NCBI GenBank assembly: GCA_023141985.1
Contig: JAGLKH010000084.1
Coordinates: 1 to 5,525, forward strand
Length of the DNA stretch: 5,525 nt
DNA from: Flavobacteriaceae bacterium
Lineage (GTDB): Bacteria > Bacteroidota > Bacteroidia > Flavobacteriales > Flavobacteriaceae
Direction of reading: 5' to 3'
The position numbers and the translations under genes are program-made. Below, piece by piece: positions 1-5,525 of the stretch; positions within the stretch are counted from its first letter, which is position 1; each line of letters opens with the position of its first letter. The notes beneath the pieces are model-generated. The model saw nothing but the letters and a program-made list of their open reading frames with translations. It did no database searches and was not told the DNA's origin.

Positions 1-21
1 TTACAATTTATAAAAAAATAT

Positions 22-981
22 TTATTGTTGAGCTTTAAAGGCTTTTAATTTTTCAATGAATTTTGGAACGACTTCAAAAGCATCACCTACAACGCCATAA
101 TCTGCTGCTTTAAAGAAAGGTGCTTCGGGGTCTGTGTTTATAACAACTTTTACTTTAGAAGCGTTAATACCTGCTAAATGCTGTATTGCTCCCGAAATCC
201 CGATAGCAATATATAGGTTAGATGCTACGGGTTTCCCCGTTTGGCCAACGTGCTCACTATGAGGTCTCCAACCTAAATCGGAAACCGGTTTAGAACACGC
301 TGTTGCTGCACCCAAAACTTCGGCTAATTCTTCTATTATTCCCCAATTTTCGGGGCTTTTTAAACCACGGCCTCCAGACACTACAATCTCTGCGTCTGCT
401 ATAGTAACTTTATCTGTAGCTTTATCTACAGATTTTACAGTTACACCAAAATCAGGAACAGAAGGTAAAAAATCTTCATCAGATACGTCAACTGAATTTT
501 CAAATACACCAAATGAATTTTTAGAAACACCAATGAGCTTAATTTCTGTGTTTAATTGAGACACTTCGAAGGCTTTACTTGAAAAAGCAGTACGTTTTAC
601 AGTAAAAGGTGAAGTGCTTGTTGGAGCTTCCACAACATTTGAAGTATATCCTGCATTTAAGCCTACAGCTAAAAGCGGCGCAAGGTATTTACTGTTTATA
701 CTTGAGCTTACAATAACAACTTTAGCGTTTTCTTTTTCAGCAGCTTGCTTAATAACACTGGCATAAGCATTGGCATTAAAATTTTCTAACAGTGGGTTAG
801 ATACCTGTAGCACCTTATCGACACCATAGTTTCCTAATTCTGAACTGTCTTTGGCATTAATTACAATCGCAGTAACTGTAGTTCCTAATTGGGTTGCAAC
901 TGCTTTTGCGTATGATGCAACTTCTAAAGCAACTTTTTTAAATTTTCCTTGTTCGGATTCTGTATATACTAAAACGGACAT
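22..981 (-). CDS. etfA: Electron transfer flavoprotein subunit alpha (FAD-binding)
   Basis: This 319-aa protein is the FAD-carrying subunit of the soluble EtfAB heterodimer, which passes electrons from acyl-CoA and similar dehydrogenases towards ETF:quinone oxidoreductase. The N-terminal ETF domain (about 1-180) opens with MSVLVYTE. The C-terminal FAD domain (about 195-315) shows SGGRG (202-206), VGQTGK (245-250), GISGAIQHLAG (261-271, with the flavin-contacting His268) and NTDPEAPFF (282-290). These match the family signature, and the length is normal. The residue aligned with the conserved flavin-site Arg of human ETF alpha (GASR) is Lys231 here (ACSK). The ATG is preceded by an almost pure A/T leader without a Shine-Dalgarno site, as is usual in Bacteroidota. 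The gene lies 98 bp downstream of etfB on the same strand with no clear terminator between, so co-transcription from the etfB promoter is likely. The stop is TAA, 21 bp from the window edge. Confidence 0.97.
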   Translation of the reverse strand: MSVLVYTESEQGKFKKVALEVASYAKAVATQLGTTVTAIVINAKDSSELGNYGVDKVLQVSNPLLENFNANAYASVIKQAAEKENAKVVIVSSSINSKYLAPLLAVGLNAGYTSNVVEAPTSTSPFTVKRTAFSSKAFEVSQLNTEIKLIGVSKNSFGVFENSVDVSDEDFLPSVPDFGVTVKSVDKATDKVTIADAEIVVSGGRGLKSPENWGIIEELAEVLGAATACSKPVSDLGWRPHSEHVGQTGKPVASNLYIAIGISGAIQHLAGINASKVKVVINTDPEAPFFKAADYGVVGDAFEVVPKFIEKLKAFKAQQ

Positions 982-995
982 TTATTTTTATTTTT

Positions 996-1020
996 TTATC
1001 CTGAACTAGTTTCAGGATAT
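996..1020 (+). repeat. Palindromic intergenic repeat, copy 1 (REP-like)
   Basis: A perfect 9-bp inverted repeat (arms 997-1005 and 1011-1019, core ATCCTGAA / TTCAGGAT) closes a 5-nt loop, CTAGT. It lies 16 bp upstream of the etfA start, inside the etfBA transcript. On neither strand is the hairpin followed by a U-run; on the etf mRNA it is followed by an A-rich leader. It therefore does not look like an intrinsic terminator. It is homologous to the inverted copy at 1046-1070. Calling it a dispersed REP-like element is inference from form, because genome copy number cannot be seen here. Confidence 0.7.
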
Positions 1021-1045
1021 GTTTAATTTTTACGTAAATTTCAAA

Positions 1046-1070
1046 AGATTCCGAAACAGGTTCGGAATGA
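1046..1070 (-). repeat. Palindromic intergenic repeat, copy 2 (inverted relative to copy 1)
   Basis: An 8-bp perfect inverted repeat (arms 1048-1055 ATTCCGAA and 1061-1068 TTCGGAAT) closes a 5-nt loop. Read on the minus strand, it aligns with copy 1 over 25 nt without gaps at 17 identical positions. Four of the eight differences form two compensatory base-pair swaps (C-G to T-A and T-A to C-G), so the hairpin is kept while the sequence differs. It begins 9 bp after the etfB stop, on the etfB-etfA transcript. Confidence 0.7.
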
Positions 1071-1079
1071 TTTAGCTTG

Positions 1080-1826
1080 CTAAATCACCTTAGCTTCATT
1101 ATGAAGCAAGCTTACTAATTCATCAATATTATCGGGAGACACTAATGTTACTGCACCTTTAGCTTCAGGTTTTTCAAACTTTATTGAAACAGTTCCTGCA
1201 CTTGTATCTATTGGATCAACAATTGTTAAAGGCTTTTTACGAGCCATCATAATACCTCTCATATTAGGGATTCGCAAATCACTTTCTTCAACAATGCCTT
1301 TTTGCCCACCTATTATTAATGGAAAAGATGTAGAAACGATTTCTTTTCCGCCATCAATCTCCCTGGAAACAGTTACATTGGTTCCTTCAACGTCTAAACC
1401 AATACAATTATTAACAAAATTTGCTTTAGTTAAAGCTGCAACCATTCCTGGCACCATTCCGCCATTATAATCAATGGACTCTCTTCCTGCAATTACCAAA
1501 TCATAACTTCCATTTTCAACAACTTTTGCTAATTGTTTTGCCGTAGAAAAACCATCAGTTGGTATTGTATTAACACGAATTGCCGCATCTGCGCCAATGG
1601 CCAAAGCTTTACGTAAAGTAGGTTCTGTTTCTGCACCACCAACACTAACTACATCTACAGATGCGCCTTGTTTTTCTTTAAACCACATAGCGCGAGTTAA
1701 ACCAAATTCATCATTAGGATTTATTACAAACTGCACACCATTAGTGTCAAATTTTGAATCTCCTTCTGTGAAATTGATTTTAGATGTTGTGTCTGGAACA
1801 TGACTTATACACACTAAAATTTTCAT
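1080..1826 (-). CDS. etfB: Electron transfer flavoprotein subunit beta
   Basis: This 248-aa protein is the EtfB/FixA-family partner of EtfA. Together they form the cytoplasmic ETF that collects electrons from flavin dehydrogenases such as those of beta-oxidation. It starts MKILVCISHVPD and has INPNDEF (35-41, equivalent to NPF-E in human ETFB), the nucleotide-loop region GRESIDYNGG (114-123) and the ETF-beta signature region VSREIDGG...FPLII (153-172). It ends with the conserved IPNMRGIMMARKKPL stretch (186-200), which is the arm that reaches over EtfA. The nucleotide loop reads YNGGMVPG where human ETFB has the Q-T-G-Q type, so the structural AMP site may differ. The ATG is preceded by an A-rich leader without Shine-Dalgarno. 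It is the first gene of the likely etfBA operon, with a -7-like box about 40 bp upstream, and it is divergent from pdhB. The stop is TAG. Confidence 0.97.
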   Translation of the reverse strand: MKILVCISHVPDTTSKINFTEGDSKFDTNGVQFVINPNDEFGLTRAMWFKEKQGASVDVVSVGGAETEPTLRKALAIGADAAIRVNTIPTDGFSTAKQLAKVVENGSYDLVIAGRESIDYNGGMVPGMVAALTKANFVNNCIGLDVEGTNVTVSREIDGGKEIVSTSFPLIIGGQKGIVEESDLRIPNMRGIMMARKKPLTIVDPIDTSAGTVSIKFEKPEAKGAVTLVSPDNIDELVSLLHNEAKVI

Positions 1827-1864
1827 ATAATATTTTGTTTTTTAAGTAAAATTTTTTGAGAGTA

Positions 1865-1872
1865 CGAAGATA
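1865..1872 (-). promoter_or_regulatory. Probable -7 box of the etfBA promoter
   Basis: On the minus strand this reads TATCTTCG, one base from the Bacteroidota -7 consensus TAnnTTTG. Transcription would start near 1859, giving a leader of about 33 nt before the etfB ATG at 1826. I do not see a clear TTG -33 element at the usual distance, so the call rests on the -7 box and its position. Confidence 0.5.
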
Positions 1873-1893
1873 GTTAAATTTATAATAATTTCC

Positions 1894-1905
1894 TATGCAT
1901 GCATA
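1894..1905. promoter_or_regulatory. Perfect 12-bp palindrome, candidate operator
   Basis: TATGCATGCATA is fully self-complementary and sits near the middle of the divergent etfBA/pdhB intergenic region. It lies just upstream of the etfBA -7 box (roughly -35 to -46 from the inferred etf start) and about -66 from the inferred pdhB start. Dimeric regulators bind such sites, but no regulator is known for it and a chance palindrome is possible. Confidence 0.3.
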
Positions 1906-1951
1906 ATAAATATTTACATTACAGTTTAACAAATAATAATGCAATTATTAC

Positions 1952-1959
1952 TATTTTTG
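1952..1959 (+). promoter_or_regulatory. Probable -7 box of the pdhB promoter
   Basis: TATTTTTG is an exact match to the Bacteroidota -7 consensus TAnnTTTG, 23 bp upstream of the pdhB ATG at 1983, which implies a short leader of about 15-18 nt. The -33 element is weak (only a GTTTAAC at 1924-1930, about 23 bp away). An AT-rich inverted repeat with 7-bp arms (1934-1940 and 1944-1950) abuts the box. Confidence 0.5.
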
Positions 1960-1962
1960 CGA

Positions 1963-1978
1963 TTGTAATATTGTAATA
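1963..1978 (+). repeat. Tandem 8-bp direct repeat in the pdhB leader
   Basis: TTGTAATA occurs twice head-to-tail between the pdhB -7 box and its start codon, spanning the expected transcription start. It could be a small operator or simple slippage in AT-rich DNA. Nothing else in the window repeats the unit. Confidence 0.5.
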
Positions 1979-1982
1979 TTTT

Positions 1983-2960
1983 ATGAAGACAATTCAATTT
2001 AGAGAAGCTATTTGTGAGGCTATGAGTGAAGAGATGCGCAGAGATGATAGCATTTATTTAATGGGAGAAGAAGTGGCAGAATATAATGGTGCTTATAAGG
2101 CTTCCAAAGGGATGTTAGATGAGTTTGGTGCAAAACGAGTTATCGATACGCCAATTGCAGAGCTTGGATTTTCAGGAATTGCAATTGGATCTACAATGAC
2201 AGGGAACAGGCCAATTGTTGAGTATATGACCTTTAACTTCTCTTTGGTTGGGATTGATCAAATTATTAATAATGCTGCTAAAATCAGACAGATGTCTGGA
2301 GGCCAATTTAAATGTCCAATTGTATTTCGTGGTCCAACAGGATCTGCAGGTCAATTAGGAGCTACACACTCACAAGCATTTGAAAGTTGGTTTGCAAATA
2401 CACCTGGATTAAAAGTGGTTGTACCTTCAAATCCATACGATGCAAAAGGCTTATTAAAATCGGCTATTAGAGATGATGATCCTGTAATTTTTATGGAAAG
2501 TGAGCAAATGTATGGTGATAAAGGTGAAATTCCCGAGGGCGAATACACTATTCCTTTAGGAGTTGCAGATATTAAACGAGAAGGTAAAGATGTGACTATA
2601 GTATCTTTTGGAAAGATTATTAAAGAAGCATATAAGGCTGCAGATACACTTGAAAAAGAAGGGATTTCTTGCGAAATCATCGATTTACGTACTGTTCGCC
2701 CATTGGATCACGAGACCATTTTAACTTCGGTTAAAAAAACCAATAGATTAGTTGTTTTAGAAGAAGCTTGGCCTTTTGGAAATGTGTCGACCGAAATCAC
2801 GTATCAGGTACAGTCTCAGGCATTCGATTATTTAGATGCTCCAATTATAAAAATTAATACCGCAGATACACCTGCACCTTTTTCTCCAGTTTTGTTAGCC
2901 GAATGGTTGCCAAATAGCAACGACGTTATTAAAGCTGTAAAAAAAGTAATGTACAAATAA
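1983..2960 (+). CDS. pdhB: Pyruvate dehydrogenase complex E1 component subunit beta
   Basis: This 325-aa protein is the beta subunit of the alpha2beta2 thiamine-diphosphate E1, which decarboxylates pyruvate and acetylates the lipoyl group of E2. The N-terminal transketolase-type pyrimidine domain (about 4-180) has VIDTPIAELGFSG, whose Glu60 matches the cofactor-activating Glu of human E1 beta. It also has EYMTFNFS (80-87), MSGG (104-107), FRGPTGSAGQLGATHSQ (115-131, with active-site His129) and PGLKVVVPSNP (141-151). The C-terminal transketolase domain (about 195-315) has DLRTVRPLD (234-242). Length and motifs are those of pyruvate rather than branched-chain E1 beta, although that split is made on similarity alone. 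The E1 alpha partner is not adjacent. The short leader has no Shine-Dalgarno site. The gene is divergent from etfB and ends 22 bp before a likely terminator, so it is probably transcribed mainly alone. Confidence 0.95.
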   Translation: MKTIQFREAICEAMSEEMRRDDSIYLMGEEVAEYNGAYKASKGMLDEFGAKRVIDTPIAELGFSGIAIGSTMTGNRPIVEYMTFNFSLVGIDQIINNAAKIRQMSGGQFKCPIVFRGPTGSAGQLGATHSQAFESWFANTPGLKVVVPSNPYDAKGLLKSAIRDDDPVIFMESEQMYGDKGEIPEGEYTIPLGVADIKREGKDVTIVSFGKIIKEAYKAADTLEKEGISCEIIDLRTVRPLDHETILTSVKKTNRLVVLEEAWPFGNVSTEITYQVQSQAFDYLDAPIIKINTADTPAPFSPVLLAEWLPNSNDVIKAVKKVMYK

Positions 2961-2982
2961 ATCTTATTTTTATACGTTATAT

Positions 2983-3021
2983 AAACTTCATTAGCATGAT
3001 TGTTGATGAAGTTTTATTTTT
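2983..3021 (+). terminator. Likely rho-independent terminator of pdhB
   Basis: The arms AAACTTCAT (2983-2991) and ATGAAGTTT (3006-3014) are perfectly complementary. The stem extends inward by five more pairs (two of them G-U) to a 4-nt TGAT loop at 2997-3000. The 3' arm runs into a U-rich tail (TTTTATTTTTT, 3012-3021 region). It begins 22 bp after the pdhB stop. On the minus strand no U-tract follows, so it acts in the plus direction only. The stem is AT-rich, so termination may be partial. Confidence 0.65.
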
Positions 3022-3034
3022 AAAAATAGTCATT

Positions 3035-5524
3035 TTGAAAAAACTCCTATTTTTTATTGTTTTCATTTATAGTTTTAATGTTTTCTCACAAGCTAAAGTA
3101 AGTGGACACGTATTTGATGAAAATAACGATCCTGTTTCATTTGCTAATGTTGTGTTTAAAGGCTCTTCAATTGGTACTATTACTAACGAAAATGGAAAAT
3201 TTTATTTGGAGTCTGATGAAACTTGGGATATACTTATAGTCTCTTTTATTGGTTATGAAACCATAGAATTTAAACTCGAAAAAAAGGTAAATTACGATTT
3301 AAAACTTACGATTAAAGAATCTGTTGCAAAACTAAATGAAGTACTAATCGTAGTAGGAAAACAACCTAAAAAGAATAATCCGGCAATAGACATACTTAGA
3401 AAAGTTTGGGAGCATAAACGTAAAAATGGGTTAAAACAATTTAAACAATACGAGTACGATAAATACGAGAAAGTAGAATTCGATCTAAATACTATTGATA
3501 GCGCTTTAATAAAAAGCAAACTTTTTAGAGGAATGGAATTTGTTTTCGAGCAAGTAGATACTTCAAGAGTTACCGGTAAAACATACCTGCCTATGTTTAT
3601 TAATGAGGCAGTCTCAAGAGTTTATGGAGATAATACTCTTAATAAAGAAAAATCTGTTTTAAAAGGAAATAAAAATTCTGGATTTAGCGATAACCAGATT
3701 ATTATCGATTTTGTAGACGATTTATATTCAGATTATAATGTTTACGATAACTATCTGAAGTTTTTTGACAAAAGTTTTGTTAGTCCACTATCTAAAACAG
3801 GAATTAATACTTATAATTATGTGCTTTTAGATAGTGCATTTATTGATAACAAGTGGTGTTATAATATCATTTATTATCCAAGACGTAAAAACGAACTCAC
3901 TTTTAAAGGCGATTTTTGGGTAAATGACACAACCTATGCCATTAAGGAAATTAATCTTCAAGCCACAAAAAGTGCTAATATAAACTGGGTTAAAGAAATA
4001 TATATCGAGCAAGAATTTGAAGTCTTAAACGATTCTTTATTTCTTGTTAAACGAGATTATATGATGTCTGATTTCGCCCTCAATAAAAAAGAAAAATCAC
4101 ATGGAATTTATGGTAAACGAACCACCTTATTTAATAACTACGAGTTTGATAAAGTAAAGGATAAAAAATTCTATGATGAGGAAGTGTATTATTACGATAA
4201 AGATGTTTACGATAGAGATGATAATTTTTGGGATGTTAATCGTGCCGAGGTATTAAACAAGGACGAACGGGGTGTTTATAAAATGCTTGATACACTTAAA
4301 ACCGTTAAAAAGTTTAAACAATTATATAATCTTGGGAGCATCTTATCTTCCGGATATATAGAGTTTAATACACTTCCTTTAGATTATGGTCCAATTTTTT
4401 CAACTTTTGGATTTAATGAGGTCGAAGGTTTACGATTAAGAACAGGAGGAAGAACTTATTTTGGACGAAACGATTTATGGCGATTAGAAGGATTTACAGC
4501 TTATGGATTTAAAGATAATAAGTTTAAATATGGAATTTCGGGTAAATGGTTAGTAGACAAAAAAAACAGGCTAATTATTTCGGGAGGCAATCGTCGCGAT
4601 GTAGAACAAATCGGTGCAAACCTAACAACTTCTACAGATGTATTAGGACGTAATTTAGCATCATCTTCGGTTGTAGGTACAGGAAGTAACGATAAATTGA
4701 CAAGTATTAACTTAACTACTCTTGCCGTAGAGGTGGAACCTTGGCGAAATATAATCTTTAGACTTGGAGGAAATTATAGAACTTTAGAGTCGGCTTCCTC
4801 AACCTTTAGTTTAGATTATTTTGATGCTGATTCCTCTACAGGAATATCTTCCGAAGTAAAACAATATGAAACCTCATTTTCTATTTCATATTTTCCAAAA
4901 CGTAAAATGACAGGTTTTGGTGTAGAACGTCATGAGGCAAACGATAATTTTGCACGTTTGTTTGCGCAAATTAGCCGAGGAGATAAAAGTGTATTTAACA
5001 GTGATTTTAATTACACTAAAGTACAATTCTCTTATACTCAGCCTTGGCAATTAGGTGGTTTTGGCAGATTGTTTTCTACTATCGAAGCTGGAAAAACATT
5101 TGGAGAAGTGCCTTTAGGCCTATTAAGCGTAATACCTGGAAATCAATCTTATTTTTCAATTTATAATACCTTTTCACAGTTAGACTATTACGAGTTTGTT
5201 TCCGATACTTATACCTCTTTACATTTACAACATAATTTTAATGGTCGTTTGTTTTCAAGAATTCCTTTTTTAAGAAAATTTAATCTTCGCGAAATTATAA
5301 GTGTTAGAGGTGTTTGGGGAGAAATTTCTGATGAAAATAGAGCCTTAAATGCCTCAGGGTTGATTTATCAAGCACCGAGCGATAAGTTCTATTGGGAATA
5401 TAGCTTTGGTGTAGGTAATATTTTTAAAATATTTAGATTAGACTTTAACTTTAGAGGCAATTACCTCGACAATCCTGATGCTCGTAAATTTGGAGTAACA
5501 GGAACTTTCGGATTTAATTTTTAA
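3035..5524 (+). CDS. Carboxypeptidase-regulatory-like domain plus DUF5686 outer-membrane beta-barrel protein
   Basis: From a TTG start this is 829 aa; the in-frame ATG at 2996 would give 842 aa. The TTG is preferred because it gives a clean signal peptide (MKKLLFFIVFIYSFNVFS, with likely cleavage before QAKVSG), while the ATG lies inside the upstream terminator hairpin. In 842-aa numbering, about 34-118 is a carboxypeptidase D regulatory-like beta-sandwich (VSGHVFDENNDPVSFANV, NENGKF, VSFIGYE). From about 127 (NNPAIDILRKVWEHK, then YEYDKYEK) the protein matches the DUF5686 type. From about 450 it is rich in alternating aromatic/polar strands and Gly, and it ends FGVTGTFGFNF with the C-terminal Phe typical of BamA-inserted barrels. 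The inferred location is the outer membrane with a periplasmic N-terminal region; the function is unknown. It resembles Bacteroidota barrels usually named only by domain. No TonB box or TonB-dependent plug is apparent, so it is not a SusC-type transporter. A promoter of its own was not found. Confidence 0.88.
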   Translation: MKKLLFFIVFIYSFNVFSQAKVSGHVFDENNDPVSFANVVFKGSSIGTITNENGKFYLESDETWDILIVSFIGYETIEFKLEKKVNYDLKLTIKESVAKLNEVLIVVGKQPKKNNPAIDILRKVWEHKRKNGLKQFKQYEYDKYEKVEFDLNTIDSALIKSKLFRGMEFVFEQVDTSRVTGKTYLPMFINEAVSRVYGDNTLNKEKSVLKGNKNSGFSDNQIIIDFVDDLYSDYNVYDNYLKFFDKSFVSPLSKTGINTYNYVLLDSAFIDNKWCYNIIYYPRRKNELTFKGDFWVNDTTYAIKEINLQATKSANINWVKEIYIEQEFEVLNDSLFLVKRDYMMSDFALNKKEKSHGIYGKRTTLFNNYEFDKVKDKKFYDEEVYYYDKDVYDRDDNFWDVNRAEVLNKDERGVYKMLDTLKTVKKFKQLYNLGSILSSGYIEFNTLPLDYGPIFSTFGFNEVEGLRLRTGGRTYFGRNDLWRLEGFTAYGFKDNKFKYGISGKWLVDKKNRLIISGGNRRDVEQIGANLTTSTDVLGRNLASSSVVGTGSNDKLTSINLTTLAVEVEPWRNIIFRLGGNYRTLESASSTFSLDYFDADSSTGISSEVKQYETSFSISYFPKRKMTGFGVERHEANDNFARLFAQISRGDKSVFNSDFNYTKVQFSYTQPWQLGGFGRLFSTIEAGKTFGEVPLGLLSVIPGNQSYFSIYNTFSQLDYYEFVSDTYTSLHLQHNFNGRLFSRIPFLRKFNLREIISVRGVWGEISDENRALNASGLIYQAPSDKFYWEYSFGVGNIFKIFRLDFNFRGNYLDNPDARKFGVTGTFGFNF

Positions 5525-5525
5525 T

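Noticed and set aside
1..21. Possible etfA terminator (seven A's on the plus strand at 12-18, a U-run in the etf mRNA)
   Set aside because: No stable GC-containing hairpin precedes the U-run, and the window ends here, so a terminator cannot be supported.
996..1070. The hairpin pair read as an intrinsic terminator or attenuator between etfB and etfA
   Set aside because: Neither hairpin is followed by a convincing U-run in the etf direction, and the downstream tract on the mRNA is A-rich. REP-like repeats fit better.
1074..1112. Inverted repeat AGCTTGCT / AGCAAGCT with a nested GCTTC/GAAGC hairpin at the etfB 3' end
   Set aside because: It lies mostly in the last codons of etfB, has no U-tract on either strand, and its alternative pairings compete. 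It is probably incidental.
1597..1803. 68-codon plus-strand frame inside etfB
   Set aside because: It is antisense to a well-conserved EtfB, its product has no recognisable motif, and it has no promoter or leader of its own.
1907..1916. TAAATATTTA palindrome in the divergent region
   Set aside because: It is A/T only and short, so it is expected by chance in sequence of this composition.
1827..1982. Small gene, tRNA or riboswitch in the divergent intergenic region
   Set aside because: There is no frame of useful length, no cloverleaf, and no GC-rich conserved-looking stem. The interval is filled by two promoters and short symmetric sites.
2172..2680. Two minus-strand frames (60 and 109 codons) within pdhB
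   Set aside because: They are antisense shadows of strongly conserved E1 beta sequence, with low-complexity, Ser-rich translations and no family resemblance.
3292..4012. Minus-strand frames of 75 and 61 codons within the barrel gene
   Set aside because: They are antisense to the DUF5686 coding sequence, and their Phe/Ser/Ile-rich content is what AT-rich reverse strands give by chance.

Overview
The window looks like chromosomal DNA of a marine-type member of the Flavobacteriaceae (phylum Bacteroidota). It is AT-rich, and the two starts that can be placed with confidence on each strand have A/T-rich leaders with no Shine-Dalgarno sequence. Two -7-like boxes fit the Bacteroidota TAnnTTTG pattern. 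The last gene encodes a carboxypeptidase-regulatory-like/DUF5686 outer-membrane protein, a family largely confined to this phylum. The genus cannot be fixed from what is visible.

Layout: the minus strand carries etfB (1826 to 1080) followed by etfA (981 to 22), the two subunits of electron transfer flavoprotein, as a likely two-gene operon. Their 97-bp spacer holds two related palindromic repeats in inverted orientation (996-1070). A 156-bp divergent intergenic region (1827-1982) separates etfBA from pdhB. It contains a likely promoter for each side and a perfect 12-bp palindrome between them. On the plus strand, pdhB (1983-2960, pyruvate dehydrogenase E1 beta) is followed by a hairpin with a U-rich tail (2983-3021). 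A large outer-membrane barrel gene follows and runs to the end of the window. Its most plausible start is a TTG at 3035, because the only upstream in-frame ATG (2996) lies inside the terminator hairpin and the TTG start gives a textbook signal peptide.

How the genes relate: ETF takes electrons from acyl-CoA and other flavin dehydrogenases, and pdhB makes half of the E1 that feeds acetyl-CoA into the TCA cycle. The divergent arrangement therefore puts two acetyl-CoA/electron-transfer functions on one shared control region. The E1 alpha and E2 partners are not in the window. The barrel protein is probably an independent unit with an envelope role.

I found no new defence, mobile or biosynthetic system. 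The gene content is core metabolism. The observations most worth checking are the repeat doublet between etfB and etfA, the terminator/start conflict at 2983-3035, and residue changes in both ETF subunits at positions that bind cofactors in the human protein.
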